Of a DNA stretch of 64,000 nucleotides, positions 33,321 through 41,790 are shown in pieces; positions within the stretch are counted from its first letter, which is position 1, and every line of letters begins with the position of its first letter. The position numbers and the translations under genes were made by a program. Source of the DNA: CALCHX01 sp035761165 (GTDB lineage Bacteria; Gemmatimonadota; Gemmatimonadetes; Gemmatimonadales; Gemmatimonadaceae); assembly GCA_035761165.1 (NCBI GenBank), contig DASTRO010000128.1:20623-84622 (forward strand), given 5' to 3'. The notes under the pieces were generated by a model. The model was given only the letters and a program-made list of their open reading frames with translations, did not search any database and was not told the origin of the DNA.

Positions 33321-34820
33321 ATGAAAACCTTCAAGAACTTCATTGCCGGCGCCTGGGTCGAGCCGACCACCGGCGAGTACTTCGACAACGTGAACCCGGC
33401 CGACACGCGCGACGTGATCGGGCGCTTCCCGCTGAGCGGGGTGGAGGACGTGAACCGGGCGGTGGCCTCGGCACGGCGCGGCTTCGAGCGCTGGCGGCGC
33501 ACGCCGGCGCCGGCGCGTGGCGACGTCCTGCGCCGGGTGGGCGACCTGCTGACCCAGCGGAAGGACGAGATCGCCGAGCTGATGACTCGCGAGATGGGCA
33601 AGCCGCTCGCCGAGACGCGCGGCGACGTGCAGGAGGGGATCGACACCGCCTACTACGCCGCCAGCGAGGGACGCCGCCTCTTCGGCCACACCGTGCCGAG
33701 CGAGCTGCGGGCCAAGTGGGCGATGAGCTTCCGTCGGCCGATCGGGGTGGCCGGCATCATCACCCCGTTCAACTTCCCGCTCGCCATTCCGACGTGGAAG
33801 ATGTTCCCGGCGCTCGTCTGCGGGAACGCGTGCGTCTTCAAGCCGGCCGAGGACGTGCCGCACACGGCCACCGTCTTCGTCGAGATCCTGCTCGAGGCCG
33901 GATTGCCGCCGGACGTGATCCAGCTCGTGCACGGGGTCGGCGAGACGGTGGGGAAGGCGATCGTCGAGCATCCCGACGTCCCGCTCATCTCCTTCACCGG
34001 TTCCACCGATACCGGGAGCATCGTCGGGGCGACCTGCGGCCGACTGCACAAGCGGCTCTCACTGGAGATGGGCGGCAAGAACGCGCAGATCGTGCTGGAC
34101 GACGCGGATCTCGAGCTGGCGCTGGAGGGGGTGCTCTGGGGGGCCTTCGGCACCACCGGCCAGCGGTGCACGGCCACCAGCCGGCTGATTCTCCAGAACG
34201 GGATCCACGACAACTTCCTCGGGCTGCTCGTGGACCGCGCGCGAGCGATGCGGCTGGGCGACGGACGTCGGGACGGCACCGACGTGGGGCCGCTGATCAG
34301 CGAGGCCGGACGCCTGAAGGTGGAGCACTACGTGGACGTGGGGCAGGCCGAGGGAGCCGACCTGCTCTGCGGCGGCCGGCGGCCGGACGGGAAGGGGCTG
34401 GAGCACGGCTACTTCTACGAGCCGACGATCTTCGCTCGCGTGGAGGCCGGGTCGCGCCTGGAGCAGGAGGAGATCTTCGGCCCGGTGCTCTCGGTGATCC
34501 GCGTCGCCACCCCGGACGAGGCGTTCGCGGTGAACAACGACGTCAAGTACGGCCTCTCGTCGTCGCTCTACACCCGGGACGTCAACGTGGCCTTCCGGGC
34601 CCTCCAGGAGCTGGACAACGGCATCACGTACATCAACGCGCCCACCATCGGCGCCGAGGCGCACCTGCCCTTCGGTGGGGTGAAGCAGACCGGCAATGGC
34701 CACCGGGAGGGTGGCTGGGAGGTCTACGAGTTCTACTCGGAGACCAAGGTGGGCTACGTGGATTTCTCGGGCACGCTGCAGCGGGCCCAGATCGACAACT
34801 ACCTGGGGACGCCGGACTGA
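33321..34820 (+). CDS. Aldehyde dehydrogenase family protein
   Basis: The 499-residue enzyme oxidises an aldehyde with NAD(P)+. It has TPFNFPLAIPTWK in the nucleotide site, the catalytic glutamate in LEMGGKNAQ and the catalytic cysteine in TTGQRCTATSR. The EEIFGPVLSVI motif is followed by an unusual TYINAPTIGAEAHLPFGGVKQTGNGHREGG stretch near the C-terminus (about residues 437-465). That stretch recalls the ALDH7 and semialdehyde-dehydrogenase groups, but I cannot name the substrate. The ATG at 33321 gives a normal N-terminus (MKTFKNFIAGAW). A strong GC hairpin follows the gene. Confidence 0.9.
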   Translation: MKTFKNFIAGAWVEPTTGEYFDNVNPADTRDVIGRFPLSGVEDVNRAVASARRGFERWRRTPAPARGDVLRRVGDLLTQRKDEIAELMTREMGKPLAETRGDVQEGIDTAYYAASEGRRLFGHTVPSELRAKWAMSFRRPIGVAGIITPFNFPLAIPTWKMFPALVCGNACVFKPAEDVPHTATVFVEILLEAGLPPDVIQLVHGVGETVGKAIVEHPDVPLISFTGSTDTGSIVGATCGRLHKRLSLEMGGKNAQIVLDDADLELALEGVLWGAFGTTGQRCTATSRLILQNGIHDNFLGLLVDRARAMRLGDGRRDGTDVGPLISEAGRLKVEHYVDVGQAEGADLLCGGRRPDGKGLEHGYFYEPTIFARVEAGSRLEQEEIFGPVLSVIRVATPDEAFAVNNDVKYGLSSSLYTRDVNVAFRALQELDNGITYINAPTIGAEAHLPFGGVKQTGNGHREGGWEVYEFYSETKVGYVDFSGTLQRAQIDNYLGTPD

Positions 34821-34839
34821 TCGCGGACCGCCGCCGGCG

Positions 34840-34875
34840 GCGGGGGGCCGGCCGGCTCCGCCGGCGGCCCCCCGC
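34840..34875 (+). terminator. GC-rich hairpin after the aldehyde dehydrogenase gene
   Basis: GCGGGGGGCCG (34840-34850) pairs perfectly with CGGCCCCCCGC (34865-34875), and the 14-nt loop contains further GCCGG/CCGG pairing. It starts 20 nt after the stop codon. No U-tract follows. Confidence 0.6.
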
Positions 34876-34957
34876 GACCGCCGTGAAACCGCGGAGCGGT
34901 TGCCGGGGTAGGAGGGAGCCGGCCGGCAATGGAACGCGCCGCAGGGCGTTGGGCCGC

Positions 34958-34988
34958 TTGCGCGGTGCGCGCGGGGCGCAATTATATT
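34958..34988 (+). promoter_or_regulatory. Putative promoter for lepB (TTGCGC, 19 nt, TATATT)
   Basis: TTGCGC (34958-34963) and TATATT (34983-34988) are separated by 19 nt. The AT-rich box stands out in very GC-rich surroundings. The longer spacing resembles the TTG...TAnnTT arrangement known for Bacteroidota primary promoters. Alternative alignment: ATTATA at 17 nt. Confidence 0.5.
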
Positions 34989-35156
34989 CCTGGTGGTGAA
35001 CGTGCGTATATCCGACGTCACGCCGTCGTGCGCCAACACCTCCCCTCCTAACCGGGGGAGCGGCCATCGCCCGCGCCGCCCCTCCGCCGCGTGCCCGCCG
35101 TCCCGCCGTCCGCCGTCCCGCTCTCCCCGTCCGCGCCGCGCGGAGGGATGCCGCAC

Positions 35157-35939
35157 ATGAGTCAGAGCGATCGCGTGTCGCCCCCAATCCCCCCCGCGAT
35201 CAGCGACGCCGATCGCGCCGAGGTGCTGCGCCGGCTGAACCGGCGCTCGGCGGTGCCGTGGGGCTTCCTCTGGGACTCGGCGAAGTCCATCCCGATCGCG
35301 CTCTTCCTCTTCTTCTTCGTCCGCGCCTTCTTCGTCGAGGCCTTCAAGATCCCGAGCGGGAGCATGGAGCACACGCTGCTCGTCGGGGACTTCCTCCTCG
35401 TCAACAAGCTCCTCTACGGCGCCGAGATCCCGTTCACCAACCGCCACCTGCCGGCCATCCGTGACCCCGAGCGCGGCGAGGTGATCGTCTTCCAGTACCC
35501 CGAGGACCCGTCCAAGAACTTCGTCAAGCGCCTCGTGGGGCTGCCGGGGGACACGGTCGCGATGCGCGACGGGGTGCTCTTCCTCAACGGCGAGGCGCAG
35601 GCCGAGCGCTACGTCAGCCACAGCGAGCCGGGGATGGACCGGATCGCCGAGGACTTCCGGTGGCAGCGCAACTACCTGGTGCGCACCGCCGAGGCGCGGG
35701 CGGGCTTCTACCCGTCCCGAAACAATTGGGGTCCGCTGGTCGTCCCGAACGGGAAGTACTTCGTGCTCGGGGACAATCGCGACAACTCCCTCGACAGCCG
35801 CTACTGGGGCTTCGTCCCCGATTCGCTGCTCCGGGGACGGCCCATGTTCGTGTATTACAGCTACGCTCCTGACACCGCCGACGACTTCGCCTGGCTCACC
35901 CACATCCGCTGGTCGCGGATCGGTGAACGCATCGACTGA
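35157..35939 (+). CDS. lepB: Signal peptidase I
   Basis: LepB cleaves Sec and Tat signal peptides at the periplasmic face. The 260-residue protein has one membrane anchor (IPIALFLFFFVRAFFV, about residues 44-60), the catalytic serine in IPSGSMEHT near residue 68, and the general-base lysine in KRLVGLPGD near residue 124. The conserved GDNRDNSLDSRYWG box follows. The start ATG at 35157 is chosen because GGAGGG is 9 nt upstream; ATG 35148 would have no spacing. An insertion of about 40 residues separates the lysine box from the GDNRDNS box. Confidence 0.95.
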   Translation: MSQSDRVSPPIPPAISDADRAEVLRRLNRRSAVPWGFLWDSAKSIPIALFLFFFVRAFFVEAFKIPSGSMEHTLLVGDFLLVNKLLYGAEIPFTNRHLPAIRDPERGEVIVFQYPEDPSKNFVKRLVGLPGDTVAMRDGVLFLNGEAQAERYVSHSEPGMDRIAEDFRWQRNYLVRTAEARAGFYPSRNNWGPLVVPNGKYFVLGDNRDNSLDSRYWGFVPDSLLRGRPMFVYYSYAPDTADDFAWLTHIRWSRIGERID

Positions 35940-36024
35940 GTCGTCGTCTCGATAGCCCCCGCATCCCCAGCGTGCGCGACGGTGCGCGTGCGCTCGCTTC
36001 ACCCTCGCCGGAGCAGCTGCACCC

Positions 36025-36882
36025 ATGGCCGTCACCACGTCGAAACGGATCTCTTACGAGGAAGGGTCGCTCGACCAGTACCTCCGCGACATCAGCGCCT
36101 ACCCGCTGATCACGCGTGAGGAAGAGGTCAATCTCGCGCGCCGGATCCGGGCGCACGACCAGGAGGCGCTCGACAAGCTGGTGCGGTCCAACCTGCGCTT
36201 CGTGGTCTCGGTCGCCAAGAAGTACCAGAACCAGGGCGTCTCGCTCTCCGACCTGATCAACGAGGGGAACCTCGGCCTGATCCGGGCGGCCCACAAGTTC
36301 GACGAGACGAAGGGGATCAAGTTCATCTCCTACGCCGTCTGGTGGATCCGCCAGGCCATCCTGCAGGCGCTGGCCGAGCAGAGCCGCATCGTGCGCGTGC
36401 CACTGAACCGGGCCGGTACGCTGCACCGCATCGGCAAGCGGGCCAATGCGTTGCTCCAGGAGCTCGGGCGCGAGCCGACGCACGAGGAGATCGCCGACGG
36501 GCTGGACATCAGCGAGGAGGAGGTCGCGAAGACGATGTCCATCTCGCAGACGCACCTCTCGCTCGACGCGCCGATGACGCCGGGGGAGGACAACAAGCTC
36601 CTCGACTACCTCCCGGACAACCTGAACCCGACGCCCGACGAGCAGACCTTCGAGAAGGCGCTCACCGAGTCGGTGGAGGAGGCGCTGGCCAGCCTCAAGG
36701 AGCGCGAGGCGAAGATCCTCCGGCTCTACTTCGGGCTCGACGGCGAGGAGCCGATGACGCTCGAGCAGATCGGCTCCCTCCTCGGCATCACCCGCGAGCG
36801 GGTGCGGCAGATCAAGGAGAAGGCGCTGAGCCGGCTGCGCCACGTGAGCCGGGCCCGGGCGCTGGAGAGCTTCCTGGGGTGA
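36025..36882 (+). CDS. sigA: RNA polymerase sigma factor of the primary (RpoD/SigA) type, short form
   Basis: The 285-residue protein has regions 1.2 to 4.2 but lacks region 1.1 and the long non-conserved insert of proteobacterial RpoD. Region 1.2 is SLDQYLRDISAYPLI. Region 2 includes SNLRFVVSVAKKYQNQG, LIRAAHKFDETKG and the -10-recognition YAVWWIRQAI. Region 4.2 has ITRERVRQIKEKALSRLR. The length matches primary sigma factors of Bacteroidota. It could be a group 2 factor if another rpoD exists elsewhere. A GGAG lies about 11 nt before the ATG. It sits between lepB and yajQ on the same strand. Confidence 0.93.
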   Translation: MAVTTSKRISYEEGSLDQYLRDISAYPLITREEEVNLARRIRAHDQEALDKLVRSNLRFVVSVAKKYQNQGVSLSDLINEGNLGLIRAAHKFDETKGIKFISYAVWWIRQAILQALAEQSRIVRVPLNRAGTLHRIGKRANALLQELGREPTHEEIADGLDISEEEVAKTMSISQTHLSLDAPMTPGEDNKLLDYLPDNLNPTPDEQTFEKALTESVEEALASLKEREAKILRLYFGLDGEEPMTLEQIGSLLGITRERVRQIKEKALSRLRHVSRARALESFLG

Positions 36883-36890
36883 GGCGGGCG

Positions 36891-37037
36891 ACGAGCGATG
36901 AGCGACGAGGGGGGCGACCGGTCACGGGAGCTCCCCTCGGCTCGTTCCGGCTTCCGTTTCCGGAGGTCTCCACGCACACTTCGCCCGGGATCCGCGACGA
37001 GACCACTCGTCGCTCATCGCTCATCGCTCATCACTCG
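36891..37037. repeat. Inverted low-complexity repeat between sigA and yajQ
   Basis: GAGCGATGAGCGACGAG (36893-36909) is perfectly complementary to CTCGTCGCTCATCGCTC (37006-37022). The right arm continues as further CTCATCG units to 37037, almost at the yajQ start. An alternative inner hairpin, CGAGGGG (36906-36912) with CCCCTCG (36933-36939), shares the left arm. Such mutually exclusive pairings could act as a terminator or attenuator before yajQ. Confidence 0.5.
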
Positions 37038-37042
37038 CCGTC

Positions 37043-37543
37043 ATGGCCCAGACCAGCTCGTTCGACGTGACCACCGGCGTCGATCTCCAGGAAGTGGACA
37101 ACGCCGTCAACCAGGCGCAGAAGGAGATCGCCCAGCGCTACGACTTCAAGGGGTCCGAAGCCTCCATCGAGTTCCGGCGCGGCGAGGCGCAGCTGGTACT
37201 GGTGGCCGACAGCGAGTTCCAGATGACGGCGCTCTTCGACGTGCTGCAGTCGAAGCTGATCAAGCGGGGCGTGCCGGTGAAGAACCTCGACGTGGGCGAG
37301 ATCAAGCAGGCGGGCGGCGACACGGTCCGCCGCGAGGTGGGGCTCAAGACCGCGCTCGACTCCGACACCGCCAAGAAGGTGGCGGCCACGATCAAGGAGG
37401 CGAAGCTGAAGAAGGTGCAGGCCGCCATCCAGGGCGACCAGGTGCGCGTCAGCTCGCCGTCCAAGGACGACCTGCAGGAGGCGATGCGGCTGCTGCGCGG
37501 CGAGGACTTCGGGGTGGAGCTGAAGTTCGGCAACTACCGCTGA
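37043..37543 (+). CDS. yajQ: YajQ family nucleotide-binding protein
   Basis: YajQ proteins bind nucleotides, and some members bind cyclic di-GMP and act as regulators. The 166-residue protein matches the family in length and sequence: N-terminal SSFDVTTGVDLQEVDNAVNQ, RYDFKGS near residue 33, and the VQAAIQGDQVRVSSPSKDDLQ and FGNYR C-terminus. The start has no Shine-Dalgarno; the preceding bases are the right arm of the inverted repeat. An HD-GYP phosphodiesterase candidate for cyclic di-GMP is encoded at 47692-49662. Confidence 0.94.
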   Translation: MAQTSSFDVTTGVDLQEVDNAVNQAQKEIAQRYDFKGSEASIEFRRGEAQLVLVADSEFQMTALFDVLQSKLIKRGVPVKNLDVGEIKQAGGDTVRREVGLKTALDSDTAKKVAATIKEAKLKKVQAAIQGDQVRVSSPSKDDLQEAMRLLRGEDFGVELKFGNYR

Positions 37544-37646
37544 GGGGGCAGGAGGCGGCTACATCGCTTGCGGGCTGGCGGGCGCGGCCATAGGATGCGG
37601 GGACGCCGACGCGGGCGCCCCATCATCTCCGTTAGCCGAATCGCAC

Positions 37647-38870
37647 ATGATGACGATTCCCGTGGGGAGCTCCCGTCGAACGTCCCCCCGCGCCTGCGTC
37701 CTTGCTGCGCTCGCACTGCTTGCCGGTACTGCGCTGGCCTGCTCCGATCCGCAGGGGCCGGATGATGCGCCTGGCCTCGTGCCGGGCATCTACGTGCTCC
37801 ACTCGATGGATGCCGCCTCGCTGCCGATGTACCAGGCCGACATCAGCTTGGGCGAGACGGTCCTGGCGGAGACGCTCTTCGTCTCGTCGCCGACCAGCTA
37901 TCGCGTCGCCGGCGCGTACGTGCTCCGCTTCGTGGGTGAGGTGTACGAGGAGCGCGGGCCGCTCGAGGCGACTCGCGACCCGTCCACCGGGGGCGTCGCG
38001 CTGGTGGGCGTTCTCCGCTCGCGCGGTGGCGTGGCCCGACGGCACGGTGATTCCCTCGTGGTCGAGCTCGACGCGATCGGGGGAACCTCACACCGACTCG
38101 TCTACGTCGCCTCGCCGGCCCCGCCGCCGCCGGGGCCGGTGGCCTCGCTCCAGCTCTCCCTGACGGATACGGTCGCGCTCCCGGGCGAGCGTCTCGACCT
38201 CCGCCCGCTCGTCGTCCGCGGCCTCGATGCGAGCGGGCGATGGATCAGGGATCCGGCGCTCATCGTGGAGGCCCCGGCGGGGTGGGCCACGGCCGGCGAC
38301 ACGCTGGTGGCGCCCGCCGCACCCACCGTCGGCGTCGCCCACGTGCGCAGCGGCGACGCGGTCGCGGAGGTGGAGGTGCAGGTCGTCCCGGATCTGCGCG
38401 AGTCGCGATGGCGCCTCACCTGGCGGTGTCTGGAGCCATTCGACCTCGTGCCCGACGCAGTGACCCGCATCGGCGACAGCTCGGCGGTGGAGCTCGTCGT
38501 AGACTCGGTGCGGTACGCGCCGGCCTCGGTCGGGTACGGGTCCGATTTCCCATTCGTCTACAGCTCGCGTATCGGGCCGATCCTCTGGGCCAAGGCTGCA
38601 CTCTACGCGCGCGGCACGGAGACGGTCTGGTTCCCGGATCGGACGACCACCGACTCGGTACGCTACGCGCTTCCCGTCCTTCGCCAGTGGGCGGACAGCA
38701 TCCAGCTGGCCGGACCTCACTACAGCTACGAGATCCCGCGGTACCCGGTCGCCCTTCCGAGAGAGGAGAGCGCGGCCCGCACGTACGCCGCCACGCCGAC
38801 CACGCCCGGCATGTGCGACGACCTGTCGTACGTGGGCGGCGGACCGGTGCGATTCGAGCCACTGCCGTAG
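37647..38870 (+). CDS. Lipoprotein of unknown function
   Basis: The 407-residue protein has an export signal with a lipobox-like GTALACSD (cysteine near residue 32). An N-terminal beta domain follows (about 40-150), then a Pro-rich hinge (PAPPPPGPV near 156) and an Ig-like strand-rich segment (about 160-245) resembling bacterial Big domains (TDTVALPGERLDLRPLVV). The C-terminal part (about 250-407) has two or three cysteines and no known motif. An extracellular or periplasmic role is likely; the exact role is unknown. It is monocistronic and faces the PEP-CTERM gene across a perfect hairpin. Confidence 0.75.
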   Translation: MMTIPVGSSRRTSPRACVLAALALLAGTALACSDPQGPDDAPGLVPGIYVLHSMDAASLPMYQADISLGETVLAETLFVSSPTSYRVAGAYVLRFVGEVYEERGPLEATRDPSTGGVALVGVLRSRGGVARRHGDSLVVELDAIGGTSHRLVYVASPAPPPPGPVASLQLSLTDTVALPGERLDLRPLVVRGLDASGRWIRDPALIVEAPAGWATAGDTLVAPAAPTVGVAHVRSGDAVAEVEVQVVPDLRESRWRLTWRCLEPFDLVPDAVTRIGDSSAVELVVDSVRYAPASVGYGSDFPFVYSSRIGPILWAKAALYARGTETVWFPDRTTTDSVRYALPVLRQWADSIQLAGPHYSYEIPRYPVALPREESAARTYAATPTTPGMCDDLSYVGGGPVRFEPLP

Positions 38871-39013
38871 CGGTCGGCCGCTAACAGCGCACCGGGGAAT
38901 CTGCGGCGTGGCCATCGCGGCGCCGGGCGCGACGGCGCGAGCGTCATCGCCCCCAAGCAGACGCCACCGCCACTGGCGAGCCGGGCAGGGTCCTGGCGCG
39001 AGGCCATGGCACA

Positions 39014-39071
39014 CGAGGGGCCGGGGTCCCGGACGGCGATGCTACTGCCCATCCGGGACCCCGGCCCCTCG
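39014..39071. terminator. Bidirectional terminator hairpin
   Basis: A perfect 19-bp stem, formed by 39014-39032 (CGAGGGGCCGGGGTCCCGG) and 39053-39071, with a 20-nt loop lies between the convergent lipoprotein and PEP-CTERM genes. It is one of the strongest hairpins in the window. Confidence 0.8.
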
Positions 39072-39085
39072 CGCGCTCGTGACGG

Positions 39086-39796
39086 TCAGTTCACCGCGGC
39101 GCGACGTCGGCGCGACAGGCCCAGGCCGAGCAGGCCAGCGAGGCCGGAGCCGAGCAGGGCGACGGTGGCGGGCTCGGGCACCGTGCTCGTCGTGCTGGTG
39201 AGCTCCAGGTTGCTGAGCGTCACCGTACCCCCCTCGGCGCCCGTGAGCGTCACGTGGAGGATCTCGCTCTCCGGGGATGGGGGACCGGATGGAAAGATCA
39301 GCGGCGGCGGGCCCGCGAAGCCCGGAAACCAGAGCACCACGCCGAAGAAGCCGGACCCGGCGGGCAGGGTCGTCGGCGCGGAGGCGTGTGGAAAGGTGCC
39401 GGGGACCCCAAAGCTGGCCAACGGGCCATCAGCTTGCGCGACGAGCTCCACATCGCTGCTGTAGTCGAAGCCGAACGCCTGGACGTGCCCGGGATAGTCG
39501 GTGAGCGTGACGACGAACGCGTCGTTGGAGAACAGGGTCCCCGGGCCGAAGGTGTAGCCGACGCTGCTGCCCGTCGGTCCCGACACCGTCCCCGCTCCCG
39601 AGGCGTCGTAGGCGAGACCAGGGTCGTTGGGCGCGACGCCGACGGGCGTGCCGAACAGTGCCGCCTCGAAGGCTGCCCGCGACGTGTACGTGGAGAAGTC
39701 GTCACCAGCGTGCGCCGGTGTCGCCGAGGCTGCGATGGCGAGCGCCATCGTGGCGGCCCCGGCGATCAATCGCCGATGCAGAGAGGGAGGGTGCAT
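39086..39796 (-). CDS. PEP-CTERM sorting-domain protein
   Basis: This is an exported protein sorted by the exosortase system. The 236-residue protein has a signal peptide (residues 1-30, cleavage after ATPAHA). A beta-rich middle domain follows with GFDYSSDVEL and FFGVVLWFPGF. At the end is the full C-terminal tripartite signal: VPEPATVALLGSGLAGLLGLGL followed by RRRR. The PEP motif is at about residues 207-209. Members of this group are often surface or matrix proteins. No exosortase (EpsH/XrtA) gene is in the window, so one must exist elsewhere if the signal is used. Confidence 0.88.
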   Translation of the reverse strand: MHPPSLHRRLIAGAATMALAIAASATPAHAGDDFSTYTSRAAFEAALFGTPVGVAPNDPGLAYDASGAGTVSGPTGSSVGYTFGPGTLFSNDAFVVTLTDYPGHVQAFGFDYSSDVELVAQADGPLASFGVPGTFPHASAPTTLPAGSGFFGVVLWFPGFAGPPPLIFPSGPPSPESEILHVTLTGAEGGTVTLSNLELTSTTSTVPEPATVALLGSGLAGLLGLGLSRRRRAAVN

Positions 39797-40128
39797 GGGA
39801 TGTGGGAGAGCGGGAATGTGGAGCATGCGACGACCGCTGGGCCGTCGGGCGACGAGTGTCACTCGCGCGCCGCAAGCGCCCGGCCAGCACGAGCTCGCCA
39901 CACCCGGCGGTGGAGGCACCGGAGGCAAGCCCAACGATACCAACGGTATAGTTCGCTTCGCGTGCCTCCGATCGCCGACCCCGGCAGTAGCGCGTTCCGG
40001 CGAGCTGTTGCGTTGCGACGACGGGTTCGTTGGTGAGATACGACAGGCCGCGAGCGCCGATGCGTCAGTGTTGAGGCCGCCATCTCCGGGCCCTACATTC
40101 GGCTCCGCTCCCCTCCTTTCCTCCAGTC
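39797..40128. other. Divergent intergenic region between the PEP-CTERM gene and lnt (332 nt)
   Basis: This region holds a convincing promoter for lnt at 40071-40099 and a locally AT-richer patch around 39937-39960 (GATACCAACGGTATAG) that contains a short dyad, TACCnnnGGTA. The dyad could be an operator or part of the PEP-CTERM gene promoter. I see no gene. Confidence 0.45.
40071..40099 (+). promoter_or_regulatory. Putative promoter for lnt (TTGAGG, 17 nt, TACATT)
   Basis: TTGAGG (40071-40076) and TACATT (40094-40099) are separated by exactly 17 nt, and the GTG start is 29 nt after the -10 box. This is the best two-box match in the window. Confidence 0.6.
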
Positions 40129-41781
40129 GTGTCCGCCCTTCCAGCCCGCCCCGTACGGAACGTCCCCGAGCCGACGCCCACGCCGCGTCGTGCCGCATCG
40201 GGGCTGCTCGTGGAGCTGGTCGGTCCGGTCGCGTCCGCCCTGCTGTTCGCCGTCGCCTTCCCGCCGTACGGACTGGTCCTGCCGGCGGTGCTGGCGCTCG
40301 TCCCGCTCGGGCTCGGCATGGCGCGACACGCCTCCACGCTGCGGCCGCTGTCCACCGGGCTCCGCATCGGCCTGCCGTTCGGCGCGGCCTGGTACGCGGT
40401 CGGGATCCACTGGCTCGTGCCGGCGCTCGGCCGCGAGACGGCGCTGGCGCCGCTCGTCTACGTCGTCGTGCTCGCCGCTGTCGGATTGGCGGTCGGACTG
40501 GCGACCACGGTCGCATTGATCGGACGGCGCGCCACCGCCCTCCCGCTGGCGCTGCTGCTCCCGGCCGCATGGACGAGCGCGGAACTCGTGCTGGAGTGGA
40601 TGCCCGGCGTGACGATCCCGTGGCTCCCGCTCGGGCTCGCACTGGCGCCGCAGCCCCTGGCGGCGCAGGCGGTGGAGCTGAGCGGCGTACACGGAGGGAG
40701 CTTCCTCGTCGCGGCTCTGGCCGGCCTCCTGGCGGACGCCTGGCTCGTTCGCGACCGCCTCCGAGCCGTCGTCGCGCGTCTGGCCCTCGCCGCCTCCGTC
40801 GCCGGGGCCGTGCTCGGCTTCGGGGCCTTGCGGCTGGGGACGCTCGAGCTGGCGCCACTGGCGAACGTGGCCGTGGTGCAGCCGGCCATCGGGTTGGACG
40901 AGAAGCACGACCCGGCGCTCCTCGACCGCAACGTGGGACGGCTGGTCGCGCTCACCCACGACGCCACGAGCGCGTCGCGGCCGGCCCTGGTGCTCTGGCC
41001 GGAGACGGCGCTCGCCGGCTTCCTGGCGGCGCATCCGGCGTGGCACGACTCGTTGCGCGCCGCTGCCCGCGGGCGTGCGCCGATCCTCTTCGGCGTGGTG
41101 GATCTTCGCCCGGTACCCGTCGAGCACAGCGCGGACATCTACAACGCCGTGATGCTCACCGACCGCGCCGGCCGCGTGCTCGACGCGCCGGTCTATCACA
41201 AGCGCGTGCTCGTCCCGATCGTGGAGCGGGTGCCGTTCGTGAATCCGGCCTGGTGGACGGGCGGCGATCCGCGCACGAGCCGGGGGTTCGCCGTCGGCGA
41301 GCGGCCGCGGCCCTTCCAGCTCCCCTTCGGCGCCGTGGGCACGCTCATCTGCTACGAATCGGCCATCCCACGGCTCGCGCGGCAGTGGCGGCGCGACGGG
41401 GTGGCGCTGCTCGCGAACCTGACGAACGACGCCTGGTTCCAGCGTGGCGGGGGCGCGTATCAGCACCTCGCCCACCTGCAGCTGCGCGCCATCGAGACGC
41501 GGCTGCCGGTGGTGCGCGCGGCCAACACGGGAATCTCCGCCTACATCGATCCCCTCGGGCGCATTCACCGGGCGACCGGCTTCGACGAGGCGGTGGCTCG
41601 CACCTACCACGTCGAGCGGACCGGCGGCACCACGCTCTATATCCGCTTCGGCGACTGGATCGGTCTAGGGTCGCTGGGGGTATGCGGTGCGCTGCTCCTG
41701 GTGGGCTGGCGCCGTCGGGCGACCGGCGCTGCCGGGACGGCCGGTCCGGTCCGGGTAGCTGGGCCGCCGCGGCGCCGCTAG
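40129..41781 (+). CDS. lnt: Apolipoprotein N-acyltransferase
   Basis: Lnt adds the third acyl chain to lipoproteins in the inner membrane, a step before Lol transport. The 550-residue protein has about six N-terminal membrane helices (residues 25-240), then a nitrilase-type domain with the catalytic triad: Glu in WPETALAGF, Lys in YHKRVLVP and Cys in LICYESAIP. A C-terminal helix (GSLGVCGALLLVGW) anchors the end. The GTG start lacks a Shine-Dalgarno. Together with lolA and several lipoprotein genes in the window it confirms an outer membrane. Confidence 0.95.
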   Translation: MSALPARPVRNVPEPTPTPRRAASGLLVELVGPVASALLFAVAFPPYGLVLPAVLALVPLGLGMARHASTLRPLSTGLRIGLPFGAAWYAVGIHWLVPALGRETALAPLVYVVVLAAVGLAVGLATTVALIGRRATALPLALLLPAAWTSAELVLEWMPGVTIPWLPLGLALAPQPLAAQAVELSGVHGGSFLVAALAGLLADAWLVRDRLRAVVARLALAASVAGAVLGFGALRLGTLELAPLANVAVVQPAIGLDEKHDPALLDRNVGRLVALTHDATSASRPALVLWPETALAGFLAAHPAWHDSLRAAARGRAPILFGVVDLRPVPVEHSADIYNAVMLTDRAGRVLDAPVYHKRVLVPIVERVPFVNPAWWTGGDPRTSRGFAVGERPRPFQLPFGAVGTLICYESAIPRLARQWRRDGVALLANLTNDAWFQRGGGAYQHLAHLQLRAIETRLPVVRAANTGISAYIDPLGRIHRATGFDEAVARTYHVERTGGTTLYIRFGDWIGLGSLGVCGALLLVGWRRRATGAAGTAGPVRVAGPPRRR

Positions 41782-41790
41782 CTTGCTCGC
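41779..41790 (+). promoter_or_regulatory. Putative leaderless promoter -10 (TAGCTT) at the end of lnt
   Basis: TAGCTT (41779-41784) includes the lnt stop codon and is followed by exactly 6 nt and the ATG of a short leader ORF at 41791. The geometry is identical to that at 23565. No separate -35 can be claimed, as the upstream sequence is coding. Confidence 0.45.

Larger units (their letters stand above)
34821..35156. other. Intergenic region upstream of lepB (336 nt)
   Basis: This interval contains the hairpin after the aldehyde dehydrogenase (34840-34875), a likely promoter (34958-34988), a small CTCCCC/GGGGAG hairpin around 35040-35060, and a GGAGGG ribosome binding site at 35142-35147 for lepB. 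If the promoter is right, lepB has a leader of roughly 160 nt. I see no gene here. Confidence 0.5.
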
